Of a stretch of DNA of 64,000 nt, positions 1-9,329 are shown one piece after another. A program made the position numbers and the translations under genes. The DNA lies in assembly GCF_014653785.1 (NCBI RefSeq), contig NZ_BNAS01000007.1:62001-126000 (forward strand), given 5' to 3'. The notes beneath the pieces are model-generated. The model was not told where the DNA came from and made no database searches. It worked only from the letters and a program-made list of their open reading frames with translations. The stretch is from Promicromonospora soli (GTDB lineage Bacteria; Actinomycetota; Actinomycetes; Actinomycetales; Cellulomonadaceae). The first letter of the stretch is position 1; every line of letters begins with the position of its first letter.

Positions 1-3000
1 CGCCACGACGCCGACGGCGATCAGCTCGGCGGCCCGGGCCCGGCCCTGCGCCACGGGTCCAAGACCCACGGCGCGGAGCACGATCACCTCGCCGCGCCGC
101 TCGCGCAGCGTCGCGACGGCTACCGCGAGCACGCCCGCCAGCGCGAGCACCGTCGCGCCGGCCGCGGCGAGCCAGAACGAGACGCGCACCGGCACGGCGG
201 TGTCGGTCGAGCCGTAGCCGGGGGTGGTGACGTCCGGCCGCTCCCGGCTGCTCTCGCCCGCCGCCTCGGCAACGGCCGTCGCCTCCTGGGCGAGGCGCGT
301 CACGTCCGCGGCGGGCGCGGTGGCACCCGGCGGGCCTGCCGCGAGCCAGACCTCGTTCGTCAGCACCGGGTCGCTCACCTCGCGCACGAGGGCGGCAGCG
401 AGCGCTCCGCGGTCCAGCAGCGCGGCGTACGGCTCGAGCGCACCGGGCACCGTGCCCGACGACGCCACGGCGACCACCGGCAGCCGCGTCCCGCCGAGGG
501 TCAGCTCGAACTGGTCGCCCGTGGCGATGTCCAGCGCGCCGACCAGCGACGACGAGGCCAGCAGCGGGACGGGGGCGGGGTCGGGGGTGGTCAGGAGCCG
601 CAGCCTGCTGGCGCCGGCCGCGGCGTTGCCGAGCGGCATCGTGAGCTCGGCCCGGCCCGGCGTCAGCTCGATGCCCTCGGCGCCGTCGAACGTCTCCGAC
701 GGTGTCCACTCCGGCTGCTCCAAGAGCTCCCTGCCCGCGGTCAGGCCCTCCACGGAGAGCGTCACCTCCGCCATCGACCACCCGGGCCGCGTGTCGACGT
801 CGAGGGCGGCCACCCGCCACGTCTGGCCCTGCGGAGGCGGCGGCACGTCGCCGGACAGCTCGTGCGTGGTCGTGTCCGCGCCGAGGGTGGTGCCGGTCCC
901 GTCGCCCTCCGCGAGCTGTCCGAGACCCACCCGGGCGAGCGTCCCGTCGGGCGCCGCGAGCAGGAGCGACACGTCCAGCTCGTGCGGGGGCACCCCGGCG
1001 GGCAGGTGCATCTCGACGGTCTCCCGGATCCGGCCGCTCAGGGTGAGCACGACGTCGCGGGCGCCGTCGGGCAGCGCGGGGGCCTCGGCGAGGGCGTCGC
1101 TCGTCAGGTCGTCGGCAAGCTGCCCGACGTCGAGCACCTCAGCCGGCGCGCGCACCACTTGAGGCACGGCCGCGGCGGGCAGCGCCAGCACCGTGACCGG
1201 ACGGCCGTCGGAGTAGGCAGTGCCGGACAGCACCGGCGCGGCCGCGACGGCGGCGCTGCCCGTGCCCGAGCCGCCCGCCAGGTACGGCGCCGGGTCGAGG
1301 CGTCCGGTCTCCGGGGCCGTGACGCGCACGTCCGCGCCGTTGGCGAGCACGTCGACGTCGGCTCGCAGGCGCTCCGCGGTGCCCGTGTACCCGCCGGCCA
1401 GCGTCGCGGCGCCGCCGGCGAGCACGAGCAGGACCACCGGCACCACGTACACGACGATCCGCCGGGCCACCTGCCGCGCCGCCAGCGGCCCGACGACGCC
1501 CCGTGACCGCCCCGCCAGCCCCGCCCACAGGCGTGTGGCCGGGCCGAGCACCGCCATCGCCGCCACGGCGAGCGCGGCCAGCACGAGGGCGGGCGCCACG
1601 GCCGCCGTCGGGTCGGTGCGCGGGCCGTCGGGCGTCGTCAGCAGCGGCGAGCCGTAGCGCAACAGCTGGGTGGCGCTCACCCCGGCGGCGGCCACCGTCA
1701 GCACCACCGTGCCGAGTGCGGCGACCTGGCGCAGGCGCCCCGAACGGTCGGTCACCTGCCGTCGCACCGCCGTCTGGGCCTGCAGCGCCGCGACCACGAC
1801 GAGCGTCGTGGTCGCCACCACGCCGACCGCCAGGGCCACGGCCAGGGGCGTCACCGCGGGGACCGCCGCACCGGCGTCCGCCCGCGCGACGATCCGCAGC
1901 GCCGCCCACGCGGCAGCCCCGCCCGCCGCCGCCGCGGTCAGCGCCAGCAGCGCGCCCTCCACGACGGCCGCCGCCGTCACCGTTCCCGGGGCGGCCCCGC
2001 GCGAGACCAGGAGCGCTACCTCGCCCTCCCGGGTCGCGGCCAGCAGGCGCGCCACCTGCACCAGCGCGACCACGCCCACGAGGGCCAGCAGGGACAGCGG
2101 CACCAGCGCGACGGCGTCCGCGGCGCGCAGCGCGGCCTCCAGGTCGGCTGCCGTCGTGGCGAGCGTGCCCGCGATCGTCAGCCCGCGGGGCGCGACGTCG
2201 GCGTCCTCCCCGAGGATGCGCTCGATCTCGGGGGTGAGCGCCGCCAGGGCGGGCAGGTCCGCGGGGGTGAGCGCGGGTCCGTCGGGCACCACGGTCCACC
2301 GAGCGAACGGATCGGTGTCCAGGCCCGCGATGACCTCCTGGCTCACCACTACCGGGCCCGGGTAGGCGCCGTCCGAACCGGTGAGCATCGTGGGGTCGCC
2401 GAGCCAGACGGCGTCGTCGGGGTCGGTGACACGCCAGGTCGCGGCGATCGTGACCGGGGTGCCGGTGGTCACGGGGTCCTCTGGGTCGACGCCGAGCCGG
2501 ATCGTGTCGCCGACCGCCAGCCCGGCGGCCTCGGCGGCGTCGGCCTGCACCGCCGCCTCCTCGGTGCCTGCGGGCCAGGCGCCGTCGACAAGGGTGACGC
2601 CGTCCGCTCCGGCTCCAGCCAGCGCTGCCTCCCGCGAGGGGGCAGGCAGGAGGGCCACGGACCAGCGGCCCAGATCCTTCCCGTCGGCGCCCGACGTGTA
2701 CTGCGGCTCGGTCCGCACGTCGTAGGCAACGCGGTGCGGTACGCCGTCGAGCAGCTCCGCGAGCACCTGCTGGACTCGCACGTCCTGGGCGTCCGCCTCG
2801 GCGTCGTCCGCGAGGCGGGTGGCGAGCTGTACCGCCCGGCCCGACGGCTCGGCGGCGGCCAGCCCGTCGCGGGCGCCTGCCGTAGCGGCAGCCTGGGTCC
2901 AGCCGACGGTCACGCCCAGGGCGCCGGTCAGCACCGCGACGAGCAGCCAGACGAGCGCGAGCAGCCCGCGGTGTGCCGTGGACCGGCGGGCAAGGAGAGT

Positions 3001-3012
3001 GGCTCGGCTCAC
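1..3012 (-). CDS. FtsX-like ABC transporter permease, partial (3' end beyond left edge)
   Basis: A 1004-codon open frame starts at a GTG (3012) and runs off the left edge without a stop. The N-terminus has one membrane segment (about residues 13-33), followed by a roughly 220-residue outer domain. Then comes a block of hydrophobic helices (about 245-460) with the cytoplasmic loops typical of FtsX/MacB-type permeases. A second large outer domain follows, and another helix near residue 945 leads into RERRGEVIVLRAVGLG, the hallmark loop of FtsX permeases. The double FtsX architecture and size fit large actinobacterial permeases that pair with a MacB/LolD-type ATPase; that ATPase is not in the window and could lie to the left. 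The substrate is unknown. No strong ribosome-binding site precedes the GTG, so the exact start is uncertain. Family is secure, role is not. Confidence 0.85.
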   Translation of the reverse strand, partial: MSRATLLARRSTAHRGLLALVWLLVAVLTGALGVTVGWTQAAATAGARDGLAAAEPSGRAVQLATRLADDAEADAQDVRVQQVLAELLDGVPHRVAYDVRTEPQYTSGADGKDLGRWSVALLPAPSREAALAGAGADGVTLVDGAWPAGTEEAAVQADAAEAAGLAVGDTIRLGVDPEDPVTTGTPVTIAATWRVTDPDDAVWLGDPTMLTGSDGAYPGPVVVSQEVIAGLDTDPFARWTVVPDGPALTPADLPALAALTPEIERILGEDADVAPRGLTIAGTLATTAADLEAALRAADAVALVPLSLLALVGVVALVQVARLLAATREGEVALLVSRGAAPGTVTAAAVVEGALLALTAAAAGGAAAWAALRIVARADAGAAVPAVTPLAVALAVGVVATTTLVVVAALQAQTAVRRQVTDRSGRLRQVAALGTVVLTVAAAGVSATQLLRYGSPLLTTPDGPRTDPTAAVAPALVLAALAVAAMAVLGPATRLWAGLAGRSRGVVGPLAARQVARRIVVYVVPVVLLVLAGGAATLAGGYTGTAERLRADVDVLANGADVRVTAPETGRLDPAPYLAGGSGTGSAAVAAAPVLSGTAYSDGRPVTVLALPAAAVPQVVRAPAEVLDVGQLADDLTSDALAEAPALPDGARDVVLTLSGRIRETVEMHLPAGVPPHELDVSLLLAAPDGTLARVGLGQLAEGDGTGTTLGADTTTHELSGDVPPPPQGQTWRVAALDVDTRPGWSMAEVTLSVEGLTAGRELLEQPEWTPSETFDGAEGIELTPGRAELTMPLGNAAAGASRLRLLTTPDPAPVPLLASSSLVGALDIATGDQFELTLGGTRLPVVAVASSGTVPGALEPYAALLDRGALAAALVREVSDPVLTNEVWLAAGPPGATAPAADVTRLAQEATAVAEAAGESSRERPDVTTPGYGSTDTAVPVRVSFWLAAAGATVLALAGVLAVAVATLRERRGEVIVLRAVGLGPVAQGRARAAELIAVGVVA

Positions 3013-3179
3013 GGCCCCAAACTAGCCCCGCCCTGTGACACGGACTACAGAACCAGTGGCGCCCCGAGCAACGATCCGGTCACACACCCGATGCCGTCGG
3101 CTTCGGGAACGTCTTCGGGTACCGAAGACGGCTGGACTCGGTACTCGAAGACGTTCTCGAAGCGGACTGTCGAGCTACG
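3013..3179. terminator. Gap between gltA and the FtsX permease with competing hairpins
   Basis: Two mutually exclusive inverted repeats lie here: GTCTTCGG (3111-3118) with CCGAAGAC (3122-3129), and GAACGTCTTCG (3107-3117) with CGAAGACGTTC (3146-3156). They lie just downstream of the gltA stop on the minus strand and could terminate gltA or attenuate the permease gene. No U-tract is visible. Confidence 0.45.
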
Positions 3180-4487
3180 TCAGCGCATCGCGGCCGGGAT
3201 GTACGGGCGCTCGGTCGCGCCCGTGTAGACCTGGCGCGGGCGGCCGATCTTGGTCTGCGGGTCCTTGATCATCTCGCGCCACTGGGCGATCCAGCCGGGC
3301 ATGCGGCCCAGCGCGAACAGCGGCGTGAACATGGCGGGCTCGAAGCCCATGGCCTTGTAGATGAGGCCCGTGTAGAAGTCGACGTTCGGGTAGAGCTTGC
3401 GCTCCACGAAGTAGTCGTCCGAGAGGGCGATCTCCTCGAGGCCGCGCGCGATGTCGAGCAGCTCGTCCTTGGCGCCGAGCTTGTCGAGCACCTCGTCGGC
3501 CGACTTCTTCACGATCGCGGCACGCGGGTCGTAGGACTTGTAGACCCGGTGGCCGAAGCCCATCAGGCGCACGCCGTCCTGCTTGTTCTTGACCTTTTCC
3601 ATAAAGGTCTCGACGGTCTCGCCGCCCGAGCGGATCTTCTCGAGCATGGTGAGCACTGCCTCGTTGGCGCCGCCGTGCGCCGGACCGGACAGTGCGTTCA
3701 CGCCTGCCGCCACTGATGCGTACAGGGTCGCGTTGGACGAGCCGACGACGCGCACCGTGGACGTCGAGCAGTTCTGCTCGTGGTCCGCGTGCAGCACGAG
3801 CAGCTTCTCCAGGGCGTCCACGATCATCGGGTCGGCCTCGTAGGCCTCGTACGGCGTCGCGAACGTCATGCGCAGGAAGTCCTCGACGTAGCCGCGCGAG
3901 TAGTCCGGGTACAGCAGCGGCTCGCCCACGCGGCGGCGGTGCAGGTAGGACGTGATGGTGCGGGTCTTGGCGAGCAGCAGCACGGTCGCCAGGTCGACCT
4001 GCTCGTCGTCCGCCGGGTCGAGCGACTCCGGGTAGAACGTGGACAGCGCGTTCACCGCGGACGCCAGCACGGCCATCGGGTGCGCGTCCCGGGGGAAGGT
4101 GCCCATGAACGTGCGGAAGTCCTCGTGCACCATCGTGTGGCGGTTGACCCGCTCGGTGAACGAGTCGAGCTCGGTGGCGCTCGGCAGCCCGCCGTAGATG
4201 AGCAGGTAGGCGACCTCGAGGAAGCTCGAACCCGCGGCCAGCTGGTCGATCGGGTACCCGCGGTAGCGCAGGATGCCGGCGTCGCCGTCGATGTACGTGA
4301 TAGCCGACTCGCACGATGCCGTGTTCATGAAGCCGGGATCGACCGTGACCAGCCCTGTGTCCTTGAGCAGCGACGACACGACTATGCCGTCATTGCCCTC
4401 GGTGGCAGCGACGACAGGCAGGTTGTGAGTGGTTCCGTTGACGGCGAGCTCGACGCGGCTCGAGCCGTCCACCGGTGTGGAGGTCAT
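3180..4487 (-). CDS. gltA: Citrate synthase (type II)
   Basis: The 435-residue protein condenses acetyl-CoA and oxaloacetate to citrate at the entry of the TCA cycle. Its length matches hexameric bacterial GltA (about 427-435). Visible signatures are HADHEQNCSTSTVR, the catalytic-histidine loop LSGPAHGGANE (about residue 270), GFGHRVYKSYDPRA (about 310) and the aspartate motif YPNVDFYTGLIYKAMG (about 367). The ATG at 4487 was chosen over an in-frame upstream start at 4637 because AGGAAGGA lies directly before it and conservation begins there. The gene is monocistronic: dapC lies upstream in the same direction, but a clear promoter sits between them. Confidence 0.97.
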   Translation of the reverse strand: MTSTPVDGSSRVELAVNGTTHNLPVVAATEGNDGIVVSSLLKDTGLVTVDPGFMNTASCESAITYIDGDAGILRYRGYPIDQLAAGSSFLEVAYLLIYGGLPSATELDSFTERVNRHTMVHEDFRTFMGTFPRDAHPMAVLASAVNALSTFYPESLDPADDEQVDLATVLLLAKTRTITSYLHRRRVGEPLLYPDYSRGYVEDFLRMTFATPYEAYEADPMIVDALEKLLVLHADHEQNCSTSTVRVVGSSNATLYASVAAGVNALSGPAHGGANEAVLTMLEKIRSGGETVETFMEKVKNKQDGVRLMGFGHRVYKSYDPRAAIVKKSADEVLDKLGAKDELLDIARGLEEIALSDDYFVERKLYPNVDFYTGLIYKAMGFEPAMFTPLFALGRMPGWIAQWREMIKDPQTKIGRPRQVYTGATERPYIPAAMR

Positions 4488-4565
4488 GTCTTCCTTCCTG
4501 AATGGCGCACGAGGGACGCTGCGGCGAAGAAAGCTGTCGGGGCAACGTCGACCTGGGGCCACGAC

Positions 4566-4594
4566 AGTATCGCGCCCAGCTCTCGTTTTTCCAA
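4566..4594 (-). promoter_or_regulatory. Candidate sigma-A type promoter of gltA
   Basis: On the minus strand TTGGAA (4594-4589) and GATACT (4571-4566) are separated by exactly 17 bases, placing transcription start about 70 bases before the gltA ATG. This is a sequence match only. Confidence 0.55.
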
Positions 4595-4602
4595 TCCTTC
4601 GG

Positions 4603-5733
4603 TCAAGCCTCTGTGAGACGTGACACAGCGTCGGCAATCTGCGCGTCAGTTGAGGTCAGCGCCACCCGCGTATGCGTGTCGTCGCCGTACAGATGTCCGG
4701 GCGCGGTCAGGATCCCGCGCTCCGCGAACCATTCCGCGACCCGCAGCCCGGACCGGCCGTCCGGCGCCGCCACCCACAGGTACAGGCCGGCACCCGACTC
4801 GTCGACGACGAGCCCGGCCTTCTCGATCGCGGCGGCGAGCGCCCGGCGTCGGGCACCGTACGTCTCGCGCATGACGGCGACGTGCTCGTCGTCGGACAGC
4901 GCCGCGGTCATCGCGGCCTGGACCGGCGCCGGGACGATGAGGCCCAGGTGCTTGCGGGTCTGGGTGAGGCCGGCGATCAGGGCGCGGTCACCGGCGAGGA
5001 ACGCCGCCCGGTAGCCCGCGATGCTGGACTGCTTCGACAGGGAGTACGCCGCGAGCAGCCCCTCGTGCGACCCGCCGCACACGCGCGGGTCGAGGATCGA
5101 CGGAACCCTGCTCGGGCCTGGCCCGGCGTCCCACGACGAGTCCCACACCAGCTCGGCGTAGCACTCGTCGGAGACGACGACGGCGCCGATGGCGCGGGCG
5201 GCGTCGACCACCACTCGCAGCGCCTCCACGCCGAGCACGCGGCCTGTCGGGTTCCCGGGCGAGTTGACCCAGACCATCCGCACGTCGCCCCGGCTGGCCC
5301 AGTCGGCGACGTCGTCCGCCGCGAGCGGCGTGGCGCCGGCCGCACGGATGCCCGCCACATAGGTGGGGTAGGCGACCGCCGGGTGCACGACCACGTCGCC
5401 CGGGCCCAGGTGCAGCAGCGAGGGCAGCAGGCCCACGAGCTCCTTGGAGCCGATGGTCGGCAGCACGGCCGCGGGGTCGAGGCCAGGCACGCCCCGGCGT
5501 CGGGCGAACCAGTCCGCGACGGCCTGGCGCAGCGCGGGCGTGCCCGCCGTCATCGGGTAACCCGGCGCGTTCGACGCCGCTTCGAGCGCGTGCCGCACGA
5601 CGTCCGGTGTCGGGTCCACGGGCGTACCCATGGAGAGGTCGACCAGGCCACCCGGGTGGGACTTCGCCGTCGCGGTGATACCCGCTATCGAGTCCCAGGG
5701 GTAGGGCAGGTCGGACAGGTCGTGCAGACCCAC
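4603..5733 (-). CDS. dapC: Succinyldiaminopimelate aminotransferase
   Basis: The 376-residue fold-type I PLP aminotransferase is predicted to interconvert N-succinyl-2-amino-6-ketopimelate and N-succinyl-LL-diaminopimelate in the lysine/diaminopimelate pathway, supplying meso-DAP or lysine for peptidoglycan. The N-terminus reads LPYPWDSIAGITATAKSHPG, typical of actinobacterial DapC. The PLP-binding lysine is in SLSKQSSIAGYRAAF, and NSPGNPTGR and SDECYAELVW are further class I/II landmarks. It starts one base after the fdxA stop, so it is the second gene of an fdxA-dapC operon, an arrangement conserved in actinobacteria. That neighbourhood supports DapC over a generic aspartate aminotransferase. 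Confidence 0.92.
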   Translation of the reverse strand: MGLHDLSDLPYPWDSIAGITATAKSHPGGLVDLSMGTPVDPTPDVVRHALEAASNAPGYPMTAGTPALRQAVADWFARRRGVPGLDPAAVLPTIGSKELVGLLPSLLHLGPGDVVVHPAVAYPTYVAGIRAAGATPLAADDVADWASRGDVRMVWVNSPGNPTGRVLGVEALRVVVDAARAIGAVVVSDECYAELVWDSSWDAGPGPSRVPSILDPRVCGGSHEGLLAAYSLSKQSSIAGYRAAFLAGDRALIAGLTQTRKHLGLIVPAPVQAAMTAALSDDEHVAVMRETYGARRRALAAAIEKAGLVVDESGAGLYLWVAAPDGRSGLRVAEWFAERGILTAPGHLYGDDTHTRVALTSTDAQIADAVSRLTEA

Positions 5734-5734
5734 G

Positions 5735-6052
5735 TCAGGCCTGGGGCGGGAGGGCCGCGATCATCGGGTCGTCCTTCTCGATGACGCCCATCTTCGCGGC
5801 ACCGCCGGGCGAGCCCAGGTCGTCGAAGAACTCGACGTTCGCCCGGTAGTAGTCCTTCCACTCATCGGGGACGTCGTCCTCGTAGTAGATGGCCTCCACC
5901 GGGCAGACCGGCTCGCACGCGCCACAGTCCACGCACTCGTCCGGGTGGATGTAGAGGGAGCGGCTGCCTTCGTAGATGCAGTCCACGGGACACTCCTCGA
6001 TGCACGCCCGGTCCTTGACGTCGACGCACGGCTGAGCGATCACGTAGGTCAC
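5735..6052 (-). CDS. fdxA: 7Fe ferredoxin (FdxA type)
   Basis: The 105-residue cytoplasmic electron carrier is expected to hold one [3Fe-4S] and one [4Fe-4S] cluster. The N-terminal half has C-x7-C-x3-C-P ([18 protein letters not shown]) and the second half has [12 protein letters not shown], with the acidic C-terminal extension normal for FdxA. GTG at 6052 is preferred over an upstream start at 6103: VTYVIAQPC is the conserved N-terminus and GGAAGGA precedes it at a suitable distance. It sits in an operon with dapC. The partner reductase is not visible in the window. Confidence 0.95.
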   Translation of the reverse strand: MTYVIAQPCVDVKDRACIEECPVDCIYEGSRSLYIHPDECVDCGACEPVCPVEAIYYEDDVPDEWKDYYRANVEFFDDLGSPGGAAKMGVIEKDDPMIAALPPQA

Positions 6053-6189
6053 TTCGGGGTGTCCTTCCACTTCCGGACTGAGGATCATGCAAGAGGCAGA
6101 CAACAGGGCTGACCCTGCGGCGCGATCCTAGTATCTCCCGGGATGCACCCAGATCCCCACCGGTCTCACGCAGCGGAAGGCGAACAGAC

Positions 6190-6489
6190 GTGACATTCGC
6201 TACACCCACCCCCGCCGGGGGGTGGCACGACCTGCGGCCCGGCACCCGGGTGGTGGTCCGACGCCGGCTCCCGCCCGCCGGCCCCGTCGTGTCCGATGGT
6301 GGCACGGCGCACCGTTGGACGGACCTGATCGGCTACGTCGTCGAGGTGTCCGACGCCGGCCTGCGGCTGCGCACCGACCCGGTGCCCGGCCGCGGCGAGC
6401 CCAAGGAAGTCGACGTGGCGGCCCCCGACATCGAGGCCGCCAAGCCGATCCCCCCGAGACCCGTCAGGCGTTCTGGTCCACCCAGATGA
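6190..6489 (+). CDS. Small protein resembling the N-terminal SH3-like domain of an actinobacterial GNAT protein
   Basis: The 99-residue protein starts at a GTG with GGAAGG about ten bases upstream and is divergent from fdxA. Its composition is beta-rich (RPGTRVVVRRRLPP, DLIGYVVEVSDAGLRLRT, then IEAAKPIPPRPVRR). This resembles the barrel domain that precedes the acetyltransferase domain in GNAT proteins often found beside fdxA in actinobacteria; the resemblance is from memory. Here the frame stops straight after the PIPPRP linker, so the catalytic domain is absent. Its last 26 bases overlap the 3' end of the convergent ferredoxin gene. It may be a stand-alone domain or the relic of a truncated gene. 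Function is unknown. Confidence 0.6.
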   Translation: MTFATPTPAGGWHDLRPGTRVVVRRRLPPAGPVVSDGGTAHRWTDLIGYVVEVSDAGLRLRTDPVPGRGEPKEVDVAAPDIEAAKPIPPRPVRRSGPPR

Positions 6490-6661
6490 CGCCCGTCGGG
6501 CACATGCTCATTGCTTCCTGCACGGCGAAGTCGAGCTCCGGGCCCGGACGCTCGTCGAGCAGGATGACCCGGTCGTCGTCGTCCTGGCCGAACACGTCGG
6601 GCGCGAGCAGGGCACACTGGCCGGCGCCGCAGCAGGCGTCGCGGTCCACGTTGATCTTCAT
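6464..6661 (-). CDS. Single-cluster [3Fe-4S] ferredoxin (P450-partner type)
   Basis: The 65-residue protein shows the layout of small actinobacterial [3Fe-4S] ferredoxins: C-x5-C at residues 10-16 (CCGAGQC) and a final CP near residue 54 (MSMCPTGVI), with PDVFGQDDDD between. Such proteins normally pass electrons to a cytochrome P450, but no P450 or ferredoxin reductase gene is nearby. An extra cysteine at position 11 sits beside the first ligand. A hairpin separates it from glgP, so it is probably transcribed alone. Its 3' end overlaps the convergent small gene by 26 bases. Confidence 0.9.
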   Translation of the reverse strand: MKINVDRDACCGAGQCALLAPDVFGQDDDDRVILLDERPGPELDFAVQEAMSMCPTGVIWVDQNA

Positions 6662-6710
6662 GAGGTCACTCTCCCTACCGGAGGGGCAGTTCGCCTAATC
6701 CAGCCCGGGC

Positions 6711-6735
6711 GGCTCGCTCCGGACCGGAGCGAGCC
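6711..6735. terminator. Hairpin terminator after glgP
   Basis: GGCTCGCTCCGG (6711-6722) and its perfect complement (6724-6735) are separated by one base, immediately after the glgP stop on the minus strand. It insulates glgP from the downstream ferredoxin gene. Confidence 0.7.
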
Positions 6736-6743
6736 CCGCCGGA

Positions 6744-9329
6744 TCAGGCGTTCGCCACCAGGCCGAGCTCCGCCACGCTCGCCAGGTGCTGGTGCTTCGG
6801 CACGATCCGGACGGTGTAGCCGAACGGCCCGGAGGTGTCCAGGTCGACCTCCCCGCCGAACGCGTGCCGCCCCGCCTCGTAGGACTCCTTGAGGGCGAGC
6901 GACTCGGCGGCGAACTCGTCGATGACGTCGGCCTCCGTGACGCGGCCGTGCACCACCTGCACGTCAACGTCGTCGGGCGACAGGGGCCCGAGCGAGACGT
7001 AGGCGCGCACCGCGAGCCGGTCGCCCACCTGCACCGCGTCGCCGATGCCGCCGGACTCCACGTGGTCCACGCGCACCTGCCTCCAGGCCCCCCGTACGTG
7101 GGCCTTCCAGCCCGCGAGGTCCTTCGCCGCGGCGTACCCGTCGGCGGCGAGCAGACGGCCGGCCTCGGCTGCCGGGGCGTACAGCCCGTGCACGTACTCC
7201 GAGACCATGCGCGTGGCCTGCACCTTCGGGCCGAGCGTGGCCAGCGTGTGCCGCACCATCTCGAGCCAGCGGCCCGGCACGCCGTCGGCGGACCGGTCGT
7301 AGAACGCGGGCGCCACCTGGTTCTCCACCAGGTCGTACAGCGCGGCGGCCTCTAGGTCGTCCCGGCGGTCGGCGTCCTGCACTCCGTCGGCCGTGGGGAT
7401 GCCCCAGCCGTTCTCGCCGTCGTACCACTCGGCCCACCAGCCGTCCTCGATCGAGAGGTTCAGCCCACCGTTCAGCGCGCTCTTCATCCCGGAGGTCCCG
7501 GATGCCTCGAGCGGCCGCAGCGGGTTGTTCAGCCAGACGTCGCAGCCCGGGTAGAGCGACTGCGCCATGCCGATGTCGTAGTTCGGCAGGAACACGATCC
7601 GGTGCCGCACCTTGGCGTCGTCGGCGAACCGGACCAGCTGCTGGATGAGCCGCTTGCCGGAGTCGTCCGCCGGGTGCGACTTGCCGGCCACGATGAGCTG
7701 CACAGGCCGCTCGGGGTGCAGCAGGAGCGCCTTGAGCCGGTCCTGGTCGCGCAGCATCAGCGTGAGCCGCTTGTAGGTGGGCACGCGGCGGGCGAAGCCG
7801 ATGGTGAGCACGTCGGGCGACAGGATGTCGTCGACCCAGCCGAGCTCGGCCGGGGACGCACCGCGCTCGCGCCAGGACGCGTACACGCGGCGACGGGCCT
7901 CGTCCACGAGCTCACCGCGCATCGCGCCGCGCAGAGCCCACAGCTCGGCGTCGGACACCTTGCCCGGGTCGAGCCAGCCCGACGACGCCTCCGGCGCCGT
8001 GATCTGGTCCAGCCCCATCCGCTCGGCCTCCACGTCGGCCAGCCGCGGCGCGACCCAGGTGGGCGAGTGCACGCCGTTGGTGACCGACGTGATCGGCACC
8101 TCACGCAGGTCGAACCCGGGCCACAGGCCCTCGAACATCTCCCGCGAGACCTGGCCGTGCAGCAGCGAGACGCCGTTCGCCCGGCCGCCGAGCCGCAGGC
8201 CCATCACCGCCATGTTGAACACGGTGGGGTCGCCGCCGTCGTAGTCCTCTGCGCCGAGCGCAAGCACGGTCTCCAGGGGCACGCCGTCCATCGTGTTGTC
8301 GCCGCCGAAGTACGCGGTGACCAGGTCCTTCGGGAACCGGTCGATACCGGCGGGGACGGGCGTGTGGGTGGTGAAGACCGTCGCGGCGCGCACCGCCTCG
8401 TGCGCCTCGCCGATGCTCAGCCCCGACCCGACGAGCTCACGGATCCGCTCCACCCCGAGGAAGCCCGCGTGGCCCTCGTTGGTGTGGTAGACCTCCGGCT
8501 GCGGCGCACCGGTGAGGCGCGACCAGGCGCGCAGCGCGCGCACGCCGCCCACGCCGAGCAGCAGCTCCTGCTGCAGGCGGTGCTCCCCGCCGCCACCGTA
8601 GAGACGGTCGGTCACCTTGCGGGCCGCCTCGTCGTTCTCCGGCACGTTCGAGTCGAGCAGCAGCAGCGGCACCCGGCCGACGGCGGCGACCCACACGTGC
8701 GCATGCAGCGTGCGCCCGGCCGGCAGGTCGAGCGACACGGTGGCGGGCGTGCCGTCCTCCTCCCGCAGGAGCGCGAGCGGCAGACCGTCCGGGTCGAGCA
8801 GCGGGTACGTCTCCACCTGCCAGGCGTCGCGGGTGAGCGACTGCCGGAAGTACCCGGCGCCGTACAGCAGGCCGACGCCGACGATGGGCACGCCCATGTC
8901 GGAGGCGCTCTTCAGGTGGTCGCCCGCCAGGATGCCGAGGCCGCCCGAGTACTGCGGCAGCACCGAGGTGATGCCGAACTCGGGCGAGAAGTAGGCGATC
9001 GCTCCCGGCAGCGCGCCGCCTGTCGTCGCCGCCTGGCCCTGGTACCACCGCGGGTCGCGCAGGTAGTGGTGCAGGTCGTCCGACGCCGCGCGCACGCGGC
9101 CCGTGAACGCCTCGTCGGCCGCGAGCGCCGCGAGGCGGTCGGATCCGAGCGCGGCAAGCAGGGCGACGGGGTCGCCTCGTACGTCGGACCAGAGCTCCGG
9201 ATCGATGCTCGCGAACAGTTCGCGCGTGGGCGCGTGCCAGGACCAACGAAGGTTCTGGGCCAGCTCGTCGAGCGCTGCGAGCTGCTCGGGGAGGACCGTG
9301 CGGACGGTAAATCTGCGGATCGCTCTCAC
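6744..9329 (-). CDS. glgP: Alpha-glucan phosphorylase (DUF3417-containing type)
   Basis: The 861-residue PLP enzyme is predicted to release glucose-1-phosphate from alpha-1,4-glucan. The N-terminal part (LDELAQNLRWSWHAPTRELF) is the DUF3417 region of the alpha-glucan family phosphorylases. FSPEFGI and the PLP-lysine region EASGTSGMKSALNGGLN (about residue 610) are characteristic. A much longer open frame reaches 10043, but it is antisense to glgE. The GTG at 9329 begins the conserved part (RAIRRFTVRTVLPEQL) and lies before glgE. No clear ribosome-binding site precedes it, so a leaderless transcript is possible. It is divergent from glgE across 115 bases, putting glucan breakdown and synthesis side by side. 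Confidence 0.93.
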   Translation of the reverse strand: MRAIRRFTVRTVLPEQLAALDELAQNLRWSWHAPTRELFASIDPELWSDVRGDPVALLAALGSDRLAALAADEAFTGRVRAASDDLHHYLRDPRWYQGQAATTGGALPGAIAYFSPEFGITSVLPQYSGGLGILAGDHLKSASDMGVPIVGVGLLYGAGYFRQSLTRDAWQVETYPLLDPDGLPLALLREEDGTPATVSLDLPAGRTLHAHVWVAAVGRVPLLLLDSNVPENDEAARKVTDRLYGGGGEHRLQQELLLGVGGVRALRAWSRLTGAPQPEVYHTNEGHAGFLGVERIRELVGSGLSIGEAHEAVRAATVFTTHTPVPAGIDRFPKDLVTAYFGGDNTMDGVPLETVLALGAEDYDGGDPTVFNMAVMGLRLGGRANGVSLLHGQVSREMFEGLWPGFDLREVPITSVTNGVHSPTWVAPRLADVEAERMGLDQITAPEASSGWLDPGKVSDAELWALRGAMRGELVDEARRRVYASWRERGASPAELGWVDDILSPDVLTIGFARRVPTYKRLTLMLRDQDRLKALLLHPERPVQLIVAGKSHPADDSGKRLIQQLVRFADDAKVRHRIVFLPNYDIGMAQSLYPGCDVWLNNPLRPLEASGTSGMKSALNGGLNLSIEDGWWAEWYDGENGWGIPTADGVQDADRRDDLEAAALYDLVENQVAPAFYDRSADGVPGRWLEMVRHTLATLGPKVQATRMVSEYVHGLYAPAAEAGRLLAADGYAAAKDLAGWKAHVRGAWRQVRVDHVESGGIGDAVQVGDRLAVRAYVSLGPLSPDDVDVQVVHGRVTEADVIDEFAAESLALKESYEAGRHAFGGEVDLDTSGPFGYTVRIVPKHQHLASVAELGLVANA

